Assembly: GCF_000426065.1 (NCBI RefSeq)
Contig: NZ_AUEQ01000006.1
Span: 124,001-188,000, forward strand
Source: Mycobacterium sp. URHD0025
Lineage (GTDB): Bacteria > Actinomycetota > Actinomycetes > Mycobacteriales > Mycobacteriaceae
Length of the DNA: 64,000 bases
Direction: 5' to 3'
Part shown: positions 56,888 to 64,000 of the stretch, piece by piece
Layout: each line of letters opens with the position of its first letter
Position numbering within the stretch: the first letter of the stretch is position 1
Notes under the pieces: model-generated
Seen by the model: the letters and a program-made list of their open reading frames with translations, nothing else
What the model was told of the DNA's origin: nothing
Database searches by the model: none
Made by a program: the position numbers and the translations under genes

Positions 56888-58105
56888 ATGATCCGGGCGT
56901 ATCGCGATCTGATCCGGACTCCCGGCGTGCTGAACGTGACTGCGTCCCAGTTGTTCGCCCGGCTCCCGCTCGGCATGCTCAACCTCGCGATCCTCTTGCA
57001 CGTCCAGTCCAACAGCGGGTCCTACACGCTCGCGGGAGCCGCGGTGGCGTGCGTCAGCATCGGTGAAGCCATTGCGATGCCCGTGACGGCCCGGCTGGCC
57101 GGGCGCGCGATGGTGGTGACGTTGGTCCTCGCGGCCCTGACGAACGGGGCCGCCATGATCGCGCTTGCGTTCGCCGGTGCTTCACCGGTCCTGCTCCTGG
57201 TGCTCGGCATCGTGATCGGCGCCTCCGTGCCGCCGCTGATGCCGGTGGTTCGGGCGTTGTATCCACAGATGGTGCCCCGTGACGGAGTTCGCGTGTTGTT
57301 CGCGTTGGATACCACTGCGCAAGAACTGATCTGGGTGATCGGCCCGGTGGCCACCACATTCCTGGCGGCAGCGCTGTCGACCGCCGTTCCACTGCTGGCG
57401 TCGGCGGCCGTCACGGTGTGCGGGACGGGATGGTTTCTGCTCAGCGCCAAGCATCTTCGACCACATCAGACCGCGAGCCCGGCGGCGTTCGGCCGGGTGG
57501 TGGCGAACCGGACGGTGATTCTGGCCATGGCGGCGAGCCTCGCGTTGGTCGCCTCGTTCATGGCGCTCGAAGTCGGGATAGTCGCCGCGCTCGGCCGCAC
57601 CGGGGTAACCGCCGGCGCGGCGATCGCGGTGGCGAGCGCGGGATCGCTCGTCGGGGGTCTGACGTTCGCGCATCGGCGCCTGGGCCTGGCCGGCCTCGTG
57701 AGCTCGCTGTCGGTGGTGGCGATCGGCACCGTCATCTTCGGGATCGTCGACAGCTTCGCCCTGCAGTTCTCGGCACTGTTCGTGTCAGGTCTGGGCTTCG
57801 CCCCTGCCATGTCCGCCCTGTACCTCATGGTCTCGCGCGAGATCGCCGAGGACTCGGCCACCGAGGCGTTCGGTTGGCTCAACAGTGCCGCGCTGGGTGG
57901 AGGTGCGATCGGTACCGCACTGGCCGGTGTGGCGACCGATGGGCACGGCGCTTCGGGGGCCATCGTGGTGTCGGCGTCGCTGGCGGTCCTCGCGGCATTG
58001 AGCCCGCTCGCCGCCCGGGTGGGCGGCCCGCTGCGCGGCCTGACCGACGCACCGAATCCCGGCGCCGAAACTGGCGATGACGCGTGCGCGCCGGCGCTGC
58101 GGTGA
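56888..58105 (+). CDS. MFS transporter
   Basis: A 405-residue major facilitator superfamily protein with ~12 hydrophobic segments, starting MIRAYRDLIRTPGVLNVTASQLFARLPLGMLNLAILL. The loop after helix 10-11 and the repeat of two six-helix halves are visible. ATG 56888 has GGAGGAGGGGCC upstream; in-frame starts from 56780 overlap the operator and are rejected. Divergence from a TetR gene with a perfect operator suggests drug or metabolite efflux. Confidence 0.87.
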   Translation: MIRAYRDLIRTPGVLNVTASQLFARLPLGMLNLAILLHVQSNSGSYTLAGAAVACVSIGEAIAMPVTARLAGRAMVVTLVLAALTNGAAMIALAFAGASPVLLLVLGIVIGASVPPLMPVVRALYPQMVPRDGVRVLFALDTTAQELIWVIGPVATTFLAAALSTAVPLLASAAVTVCGTGWFLLSAKHLRPHQTASPAAFGRVVANRTVILAMAASLALVASFMALEVGIVAALGRTGVTAGAAIAVASAGSLVGGLTFAHRRLGLAGLVSSLSVVAIGTVIFGIVDSFALQFSALFVSGLGFAPAMSALYLMVSREIAEDSATEAFGWLNSAALGGGAIGTALAGVATDGHGASGAIVVSASLAVLAALSPLAARVGGPLRGLTDAPNPGAETGDDACAPALR

Positions 58106-58115
58106 ACCGCGAGGT

Positions 58116-58817
58116 TCAGCGCGCCTTGGCCGCGATGCCGTCGAGCAGTTGCTCCAGGCCCGAATGGAAATCGCTCAGTGGATCGTCGTCGGGTTGATCG
58201 AGTGCGCCCGCGGCGATCGCGGCCGCCAGTGCGGGAAACCGCGCCGGTGTCACCAGGCGGCGCAGCAGCGCCGGGTAGTCACTGTGGACGACGTCGCGGT
58301 TCTCGACGGCCAACGCCGCCGAGCCTCGCGTGAAGATCAGCACGGCGATGATCGCGGTGAGCTTGTCCCGCTCGGTCAATGCGGTGCCGGTCAGGGTGGC
58401 CAGGCCGGCGTCGAGCCAGGCCAACTGGCCGGGGTCGGCGGGCAACCCAGCTGACGCGGCCTGCAGGATCCACGGATGGCGGTGGTAGACACCCCACAGC
58501 TCATGTGCCCAATCCTCCAGTGCGGCACGCCAATCCGCACCTTCCGGAGGTGGAGGCGGTGAGCCGGGGCCGGTGGCGAGCATGAACGTCACCAGCTCGT
58601 CCTTGTTGGCCACGTGCCGGTACAGCGACATCGTGCCGCACCCGAGCCGCTCGGCCAACCGTGCCATGGACAGCGCCGCGAGGCCGTCGGTGTCGGCGAG
58701 TTCGACGGCGGCCGCAACGATCGCCTCCCGGGTCAGCCCACGCGACCGACGCGGCGCCGGGTCCGGTTGCCACAGCAGGCGCAGCACGCGGGGGAGCGGC
58801 GAATCGGAGCTGGTCAT
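58116..58817 (-). CDS. TetR-family regulator (TetR_C_1 type)
   Basis: A 233-residue TetR regulator of the tetracycline-repressor-like group. Helix-turn-helix: LTREAIVAAAVELADTDGLAALSMARLAERLGCGTMSLYRHVANKDELV. The C-terminal ligand domain has WRAALEDWAHELWGVYHRHPWILQA. ATG 58817 (MTSSDSPLP) is preferred; upstream in-frame starts to 58883 run across the divergent operators. It is divergent from the DUF2306 membrane gene and probably represses it. Confidence 0.87.
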   Translation of the reverse strand: MTSSDSPLPRVLRLLWQPDPAPRRSRGLTREAIVAAAVELADTDGLAALSMARLAERLGCGTMSLYRHVANKDELVTFMLATGPGSPPPPPEGADWRAALEDWAHELWGVYHRHPWILQAASAGLPADPGQLAWLDAGLATLTGTALTERDKLTAIIAVLIFTRGSAALAVENRDVVHSDYPALLRRLVTPARFPALAAAIAAGALDQPDDDPLSDFHSGLEQLLDGIAAKAR

Positions 58818-58846
58818 CACCCTCAGAGTAATCAGTGACATTCGGG

Positions 58847-58882
58847 TGCGTATGCCATACTCTTTTGCGTATGACATACGCA
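58847..58882. promoter_or_regulatory. Two TGCGTATG operators at the divergent TetR/DUF2306 promoter
   Basis: TGCGTATG-A-CATACGCA (58866-58882) is a perfect 8-1-8 palindrome. A second half-conserved copy, TGCGTATG-C-CATAC, starts at 58847, exactly 19 bases earlier. CATACT (58856-58861) is a likely -10, and ATG 58871 lies within the perfect palindrome, implying a leaderless transcript that repressor binding would block. Confidence 0.75.
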
Positions 58883-59572
58883 TCCACGCGTTCCGCCCGG
58901 TTGGCCGTGGTGCTCGCGGTGATCGTCACGGTGTTTCTGGCGTATTCGTTACCGCCGTATCTGACCGGCGGCACCCGGGTGCGCTCCACGTTCGGCCTGC
59001 ACTATCCGCTGCTGGTCGCGCACGTCCTCTTCGCGAGCGTGGCGATGGTCTGCGCTGTCGCGCAGATCTGGCCAGGCCTGCGGCGTCGACACCCCGCGCT
59101 GCACCGGCGTACCGGACGCGTCTATGTCGCGATGGCGATCCCGGCGGCCGTGTGCGCCATGGTGATCGGGGCGGCGACCCCGTTCGGCCCGGTGCTGAGG
59201 GTCAGCAACGTCGCTCTCGGCGCACTGTGGCTGTGGTGCACCGTCGACGGCTTCGCGGCGGCGCGGCAGCGACGGTACGGGGCGCATCGGCGCCAGACGC
59301 TGCGCAGTGCGACGCTGGCGCTGTCGATCATCACCAACAGAATCTGGACCCCGGTGCTGTACCTCGGTTTCGAGCCGTTGCGCGACAGCGCTTTCGGCGG
59401 GAACGAGGAGAGGTATGTCTGGTTCGTCGCGGGTGTCGGCGGGTGGCTGGGCTGGACCATCCCACTCCTGCTGCTGCAACTGTGGATGCGTCGCCGGCCG
59501 GGAATGGGTGGCTCGCTAACACGTCTCGGGGAGCGGGAGGCTACGCCGACGGCTCCGTCAGTTTCCCGATGA
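58871..59572 (+). CDS. DUF2306-like membrane protein
   Basis: A 233-residue protein with ~5 hydrophobic segments (AVVLAVIVTVFLAYSL; LLVAHVLFASVAMVCAVAQI; VYVAMAIPAAVCAMVIGAA; VALGALWLWCTVDGFAAA; FVAGVGGWLGWTIPLLLLQL). RRHPALHRRTGRVYVA is the conserved DUF2306 block. ATG 58871 lies inside the operator, implying leaderless translation. Function is unknown; control by a TetR regulator suggests response to a small molecule. Confidence 0.75.
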   Translation: MTYASTRSARLAVVLAVIVTVFLAYSLPPYLTGGTRVRSTFGLHYPLLVAHVLFASVAMVCAVAQIWPGLRRRHPALHRRTGRVYVAMAIPAAVCAMVIGAATPFGPVLRVSNVALGALWLWCTVDGFAAARQRRYGAHRRQTLRSATLALSIITNRIWTPVLYLGFEPLRDSAFGGNEERYVWFVAGVGGWLGWTIPLLLLQLWMRRRPGMGGSLTRLGEREATPTAPSVSR

Positions 59573-59650
59573 ACAGCTGCGAGCAGGTGTAATCTCCGGG
59601 CGGTCAGTCTTTCCGGTGCTGAATCGCCAACCCCGGAGGAAGGTAAGCCC

Positions 59651-62026
59651 ATGGCTACCGGCTTCAACTCAGCGTCCAACTCAGCATTCAACGGCAAAAT
59701 CGAACTGGACATCAGGGATTCCGAACCTGACTGGGCGCCATACGCGGCGCCCACCGCAGACGAGAGCGCCCCGAACGTGCTGTACCTGGTGTGGGACGAC
59801 ACCGGTATCGCCACCTGGGACTGCTTCGGTGGCTTGGTGGACATGCCCGCGATGAGCCGTATCGCCGAACGCGGAATTCGACTGTCGCAGTTCCACACCA
59901 CGGCACTGTGCTCGCCCACCCGGGCCTCGCTGCTGACCGGTCGCAACGCGACCACGGTCGGGATGGCCACCATCGAGGAGTTCACCGACGGATTCCCCAA
60001 CTGCAACGGCCGGATTCCCTATGAGACCGCCGTGCTCCCGGAGGTGCTCGCCGAAAACGGCTACAACACCTACTGCGTGGGCAAGTGGCACCTGACCCCA
60101 TTGGAGGAGTCCAACCTCGCTGCCACCAAACGACATTGGCCATGCTCGCGAGGGTTCGAAAGGTTCTACGGATTCATGGGCGGCGAGACCGATCAGTGGT
60201 ACCCGGACCTGGTGTACGACAACCATCCGGTCGATCCGCCCGCCACGCCAGAGGAGGGCTACCACCTCTCGAAGGACCTGGCCGACAAGACCATCGAGTT
60301 CATCCGGGACGCCAAGGTGATCGCGCCGGACAAACCGTGGTTCACCTATCTGTGCCCGGGTGCCGGCCACGCCCCGCACCATGTGTTCAAGGAGTGGTCC
60401 GACCGCTATGCCGGGCGGTTCGACATGGGCTACGAGGCCTATCGCGACATCGTGCTGCAGAACCAGAAACGGCTGGGCATCGTGCCGGCGGACACCGAGC
60501 TGTCACCGGTCAACCCATATTCGGATGTCAAGGGGCCCAACGGTGAACCGTGGCCGGCGCAGGACACCGTCCGGCCATGGGAATCGTTGTCGGCCGACGA
60601 GAGGCGGCTGTTCGCCCGGATGGCAGAGGTATTCGCGGGATTTCTGTCCTACACCGACGCCCAGATCGGCCGTGTGCTGGATTTCCTGGAGGAGACGGGG
60701 CAACTCGACAACACCATCATCGTGGTGATCTCCGACAACGGGGCCAGTGGCGAGGGCGGGCCGAACGGCTCGGTCAACGAAACCGAGTTCTTCAACGGTT
60801 ACATCGACACCGCCGAGGAGGGGCTGAAATTCATCGACCGGCTGGGGTCTCCGCAGACCTACAACCATTACCCCATCGGGTGGGCGATGGCGTTCAACAC
60901 GCCTTACAAGCTGTTCAAACGCTACGCCTCCCATGAGGGCGGAATTGCCGACACGGCAATCATCTCCTGGCCCAAAGGTATTCGTGCCCACGGTGCGGTG
61001 CGCGACCATTACGTCAACGTCTGCGACATCACGCCGACCATCTACGACCTGCTCGAGATCACGCCCCCGGCGAGCGTTCGCGGAGTGCCGCAGAAGCCGC
61101 TGGACGGGATGAGCTTCAAAGTGGCACTGGATGATCCGGACGCGCCGACCGGCAAGGAGACCCAGTTCTACACCATGCTCGGCACCCGCGGGATCTGGCA
61201 CAAGGGTTGGTTCGCCAACACCGTGCACGCCGCCACTCCGTCGGGGTGGTCGCACTTCGACGCCGACCGCTGGGAGCTGTTCCACATCGAGATCGACCGC
61301 AGCCAGTGCCACGACCTGGCCGCGGAACAGCCGGACAAACTCGCCGAACTCCAAGACCTGTGGTTCAGCGAGGCCGACAAATACAACGGACTGCCTCTGG
61401 CCGACCTCAACATTCTGGAGACCATGACCCGATGGCGGCCGTACCTGGTCGGTGAAAGGTCCCGCTACACCTACTATCCGAACACGGCGGAGGTGGGCCT
61501 GGGTGCGGCCGCCGAACTGCGCGGGCAGTCGTTCACCGTGCTCGCCGACGTCACCGTGGACGGCGCCGACATCCACGGCGTGTTGTTCAAACAGGGCGGC
61601 GCACACGGCGGTCACGTGCTGTTCATCGCCGACGGGCGGTTGCACTACGTCTACAACTTCCTCGGCGAACATGAGCAGTCGTTGGTCTCGTCAGATCCGA
61701 TCCCGTTGGGACGGCATATCTTCGGTGTCCAGTACCAGCGGGCCGGCACTGTCGAGGGCACCCACACGCCACTTGGAGACACCACCCTGTACGTCGACGA
61801 CGCCACGGTGGCGACCCTCGCCGGAATGCAGACCCACCCCGGCATGTTCGCCCTCGCCGGGGGCGGCATCTGCATCGGCCGCAACACCGGATCCGCAGTG
61901 TCACAGCAATACCGGGCACCGTTCACCTTTACCGGCGGCATCATCGGGCAGGTCACCGTGGACCTGTCCGGCGAGCCGTACCAGGACCTCGAGCGAGAAC
62001 TCGCCATCGCGTTCGCCAAGGACTGA
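59651..62026 (+). CDS. atsA: Arylsulfatase AtsA (type I, formylglycine-dependent)
   Basis: A 791-residue type-I sulfatase. The modification motif is C87-S-P-T-R91 (TTALCSPTRASLLTGR), where Cys87 becomes formylglycine. Metal ligands appear in VWDDTG (N-terminal Asp pair) and VISDNGASGEGGPNG; GKWHLTP is the usual second motif. The last ~180 residues form an extra beta-rich domain found in large bacterial arylsulfatases. There is no signal peptide, so the enzyme should be cytoplasmic. GGAGGAAGG precedes ATG 59651. Two genes downstream lies its FGE, as in M. tuberculosis (Rv0711-Rv0712). Confidence 0.95.
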   Translation: MATGFNSASNSAFNGKIELDIRDSEPDWAPYAAPTADESAPNVLYLVWDDTGIATWDCFGGLVDMPAMSRIAERGIRLSQFHTTALCSPTRASLLTGRNATTVGMATIEEFTDGFPNCNGRIPYETAVLPEVLAENGYNTYCVGKWHLTPLEESNLAATKRHWPCSRGFERFYGFMGGETDQWYPDLVYDNHPVDPPATPEEGYHLSKDLADKTIEFIRDAKVIAPDKPWFTYLCPGAGHAPHHVFKEWSDRYAGRFDMGYEAYRDIVLQNQKRLGIVPADTELSPVNPYSDVKGPNGEPWPAQDTVRPWESLSADERRLFARMAEVFAGFLSYTDAQIGRVLDFLEETGQLDNTIIVVISDNGASGEGGPNGSVNETEFFNGYIDTAEEGLKFIDRLGSPQTYNHYPIGWAMAFNTPYKLFKRYASHEGGIADTAIISWPKGIRAHGAVRDHYVNVCDITPTIYDLLEITPPASVRGVPQKPLDGMSFKVALDDPDAPTGKETQFYTMLGTRGIWHKGWFANTVHAATPSGWSHFDADRWELFHIEIDRSQCHDLAAEQPDKLAELQDLWFSEADKYNGLPLADLNILETMTRWRPYLVGERSRYTYYPNTAEVGLGAAAELRGQSFTVLADVTVDGADIHGVLFKQGGAHGGHVLFIADGRLHYVYNFLGEHEQSLVSSDPIPLGRHIFGVQYQRAGTVEGTHTPLGDTTLYVDDATVATLAGMQTHPGMFALAGGGICIGRNTGSAVSQQYRAPFTFTGGIIGQVTVDLSGEPYQDLERELAIAFAKD

Positions 62027-62047
62027 GAAGAACTGGAGGGCCCGTCG

Positions 62048-62749
62048 ATGAGAGTGAACGCGATCCGAATGGGCGTCGGTACGTTGACGCTGCTCGCGCT
62101 GTCGGCCTGCGGGAGCGGCGTCGACCTCGCGGATCCGCTCGCCTCCACCACGATGGCCGCCGCGCCTGTCACGACCCTTCCCATGACAACGCCCATGCGG
62201 GAACGGCCGCCGGAGTTCGCCGTGCCGGCCTACGGGGTCGAGCCGACCACCACGAGGGCGCTGGCGGCCAGTGAGGTCACCTGCCCGCCGCCGGCCGGCG
62301 CGACTGTCACGGCAGGTAGTCAAGCGCCCGGATCGCCGTCGCTCACCGTCGCGGTGCCCGAAGGGTTCACCGAGGTGACACCACACGCGGCAGCGGTACG
62401 GCTGACCGGCCCGGCGGGGATGACCGCCGAGATCACACTCACCCCGACGACGCGGACCGCCCGGGCAGACTTCGAGCACTACGCCGACGATCGCGTCGCG
62501 AAGTACCCGATCAACAGCGTCAGCGTCTTGCCGGGCGACCTGTGCGGCTACAGCGGGCAGAAGCTGATGGGAGTCCTGGCCGAGCGCCCCGGAAAGCGCA
62601 TCCGATACGCCGACCGGATCGTTCACGTGTGGACCAATGACGGCGCTTTCCTGGCTGTCGTGCGCCTGGAGGCGCCCAGCGAGACGCCGGGATTCGACGA
62701 AGCCGGTTCGGCGATGCTCGTGGACTTCGGAATCACCATGCCGGGCTGA
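62048..62749 (+). CDS. Lipoprotein, hypothetical
   Basis: A 233-residue lipoprotein inserted between atsA and the FGE gene. The signal peptide MRVNAIRMGVGTLTLLALSAC ends in lipobox LSAC. A Thr/Pro-rich linker follows, then a domain of ~150 residues (VPEGFTEVTPHAAAVRLTGPAGM... VKYPINSVSVLPGDLCGYSGQKL). The layout recalls LpqN/LpqT-type mycobacterial lipoproteins, but I cannot assign it. It is on the same strand 21 bases after atsA, so probably in the same operon. Confidence 0.65.
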   Translation: MRVNAIRMGVGTLTLLALSACGSGVDLADPLASTTMAAAPVTTLPMTTPMRERPPEFAVPAYGVEPTTTRALAASEVTCPPPAGATVTAGSQAPGSPSLTVAVPEGFTEVTPHAAAVRLTGPAGMTAEITLTPTTRTARADFEHYADDRVAKYPINSVSVLPGDLCGYSGQKLMGVLAERPGKRIRYADRIVHVWTNDGAFLAVVRLEAPSETPGFDEAGSAMLVDFGITMPG

Positions 62750-62785
62750 ATCGACGGCCGGCCCGACCCGACTAACCTCGGTGCC

Positions 62786-63694
62786 GTGGTCACCGAACTG
62801 ATCGAGCTTCCCGGCGGGACCTTCCAGATGGGTTCGACGGCGTTCTATCCCGAAGAGGCCCCGGTGCACACCGTGACCGTCGCCGCATTCGGCATCGAGA
62901 AGCACCCCGTCACCACCGCCCAGTTCGGCGCCTTCGTGGAGGACACCGGATACGTCACCATCGCCGAACGACCGATGGACCCGGCGCTGTACCCCGGGGT
63001 GGCCGAGGCCGACCTGGTACCCGGTGCCCTGGTGTTCACACCCACCACCGGCCCTGTGGACCTGCGGGACTGGCGTCAGTGGTGGGACTGGGCTCCCGGC
63101 GCCAATTGGCGCCGTCCCTTCGGACCCGAGCGGGAACCCGCGGCAGCCGACCACCCCGTCGTACAGGTGGCCTACCCGGATGCCGCGGCGTACGCGGCCT
63201 GGGCCGGGCGCCGGTTGCCCACCGAAGCCGAATGGGAGTACGCGGCAGGCGGGGGAGTCGAGGGCACCTATGCCTGGGGCGATGAGGTCACCCCGGGCGG
63301 AGCGCTCATGGCCAACACCTGGCAGGGCCGATTCCCGTACCGCAACGACGGCGCGCTGGGCTGGCGCGGTACGTCTCCGGTCGGAACCTTCCCGGCGAAT
63401 GCGTTCGGCCTGTCGGACATGATCGGCAACGTGTGGGAGTGGACCACCACGCGGTTCACCGGGCAGCACCGGCTGCAGGCCGACGCGCCCGGATGCTGCC
63501 CGCCTTCCGGAGCCGCCCGGCCGGCGACATCGGAGTTGGCCGCCGATCCCACGGTGAACCAGGCGCTCAAGGGCGGTTCTCACCTGTGTGCGCCGGAGTA
63601 CTGTCACCGCTACCGTCCGGCCGCGCGCTCACCGCAGTCACAGGACAGCGCGACCACCCACATCGGATTCCGCTGCGTGGCTGATCTCAGCTGA
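62786..63694 (+). CDS. Formylglycine-generating enzyme (sulfatase-modifying factor)
   Basis: A 302-residue FGE-sulfatase-family enzyme that oxidises the Cys of CSPTR in AtsA to formylglycine. It opens IELPGGTFQMGSTAFYPEEAPVHTVTVAAFGIEKHPVTTAQF and has RRLPTEAEWEYAAGGG, NVWEWTTTRF and the C-terminal active-site pair Cys268/Cys273 in GGSHLCAPEYCHRYRPAAR, matching the two cysteines of bacterial aerobic FGE. GTG 62786 is the start. Corresponds to Rv0712. The last 57 bases overlap the opposite-strand gene. Confidence 0.95.
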   Translation: MVTELIELPGGTFQMGSTAFYPEEAPVHTVTVAAFGIEKHPVTTAQFGAFVEDTGYVTIAERPMDPALYPGVAEADLVPGALVFTPTTGPVDLRDWRQWWDWAPGANWRRPFGPEREPAAADHPVVQVAYPDAAAYAAWAGRRLPTEAEWEYAAGGGVEGTYAWGDEVTPGGALMANTWQGRFPYRNDGALGWRGTSPVGTFPANAFGLSDMIGNVWEWTTTRFTGQHRLQADAPGCCPPSGAARPATSELAADPTVNQALKGGSHLCAPEYCHRYRPAARSPQSQDSATTHIGFRCVADLS

Positions 63695-64000
63695 ATCTCG
63701 GTGCAGCCGTAGGTGTCCCGCGATCGCCACCGCGCAGGTCAGCACGGCAGCCAGACCGAGGGGTACGGCGATGTGCAGCCGCAACAGCACTGCGCCGGCC
63801 AGCGCGCCGAGGAAGATGACCAGGATGGCGGCGAACCGGCGGTTCAGCACGCCGGCGAGCCGGCCATTGGCCGATACCCCGCGTACCCTGCTCGGCCAGG
63901 TCTCTCCGGCAAGGCTGGTCAGCGTCGAGGTCACCACCACGGTGGTCATGTCCTTGACGGCCAGGGCGCGGGCCACCATCGCCTGCTGTCCCATCACCGC
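63638..64000 (-). CDS. DUF1275 (YoaK-like) membrane protein, C-terminal part (partial)
   Basis: The visible ~120 residues include VARALAVKDMTTVVVTSTLTSLAGE, the conserved DUF1275 block, then two hydrophobic segments (AAILVIFLGALAGAVLLRL; AVPLGLAAVLTCAVAIAG). The gene enters from beyond the window end, so its start is not seen. It overlaps the 3' end of the FGE gene by 57 bases in the opposite direction. The function of DUF1275 proteins is not established. Confidence 0.7.
   Translation of the reverse strand, partial: AVMGQQAMVARALAVKDMTTVVVTSTLTSLAGETWPSRVRGVSANGRLAGVLNRRFAAILVIFLGALAGAVLLRLHIAVPLGLAAVLTCAVAIAGHLRLHRDSAEISHAAESDVGGRAVL

Noticed and set aside
61901..63607. A 568-codon minus-strand open frame opposite the lipoprotein and FGE genes
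   Set aside because: It covers the FGE active-site region antisense and has no recognisable domain.

Overview
The window comes from a high-GC actinobacterium, almost certainly a rapidly growing Mycobacterium (Mycolicibacterium). It carries the end of rpoC, the str operon (rpsL-rpsG-fusA-tuf), a complete mycofactocin locus (mftR, mftA-G) and the first ten genes of the S10 ribosomal operon. Gene order follows M. tuberculosis Rv0668-Rv0713 closely. There are many actinobacterial lipoproteins (DUF3060, DUF3558), several TetR regulators, and ATG/GTG/TTG starts with 4-bp overlaps. I saw no rRNA, tRNA, CRISPR array, insertion sequence, integrase or phage gene.

Layout. 1-908: 3' end of rpoC. 1043-8168: an AbiEi-like/PD-(D/E)XK protein, endonuclease IV, a PAP2-type membrane protein and a lipid-catabolism set (fadE8, echA4, PaaX-like regulator, echA5). 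8165-10973: two DUF3060 proteins, two DUF3558 lipoproteins and a TetR regulator, in the slot where M. tuberculosis has mmpS5-mmpL5-Rv0678. 11253-15562: str operon, ending in an unusual tandem repeat of the last tuf codons. 15793-17548: a cutinase-like secreted hydrolase and a SHOCT membrane protein. 17690-26460: an arginine/ornithine block (arcD, arcA, then a divergent ddaH-rocD-permease-usp operon with an Lrp-type regulator) lying between a mycofactocin-type SDR and a ferredoxin-reductase-like flavoprotein. M. tuberculosis keeps the SDR and the flavoprotein adjacent and has the ornithine genes elsewhere. 27781-30412: triple-VOC protein overlapping an ECF sigma factor, and a PhyH-family dioxygenase. 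30398-37599: mycofactocin locus. 37648-42154: TetR, cytochrome P450, lipoprotein esterase, SnoaL-like protein, hot-dog-like protein. 42630-47967: rpsJ to rpsQ.

From 48326 to the window end the S10/spc ribosomal region is interrupted by more than 15 kb of accessory genes: a Tat-exported alkyl sulfatase, a MalT-like LuxR regulator, NUDIX, an amine-oxidase-like flavoprotein and cupin, three TetR genes with neighbouring transporters or membrane proteins, then arylsulfatase AtsA, a lipoprotein and its formylglycine-generating enzyme. M. tuberculosis has only atsA-Rv0712-Rv0713 here.

How the genes fit together. The mft genes make a peptide-derived redox cofactor, and the SDR at 20483 is the kind of dehydrogenase that uses it. 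The arginine block can turn arginine or methylarginines into citrulline and ornithine into glutamate semialdehyde, but the window has no ornithine transcarbamylase or carbamate kinase. AtsA needs the formylglycine made by the FGE three genes downstream; the metallo-beta-lactamase-fold alkyl sulfatase does not. I found no clear-cut new defence or biosynthetic system. The observations most worth follow-up are a family of long intergenic inverted repeats with a shared outer motif (GAGCAGAC/GTCTGCTC), the tuf 3' repeat array, a sequence element shared by the rpsL and rpsJ leaders, and several perfect operator palindromes at TetR-controlled promoters.
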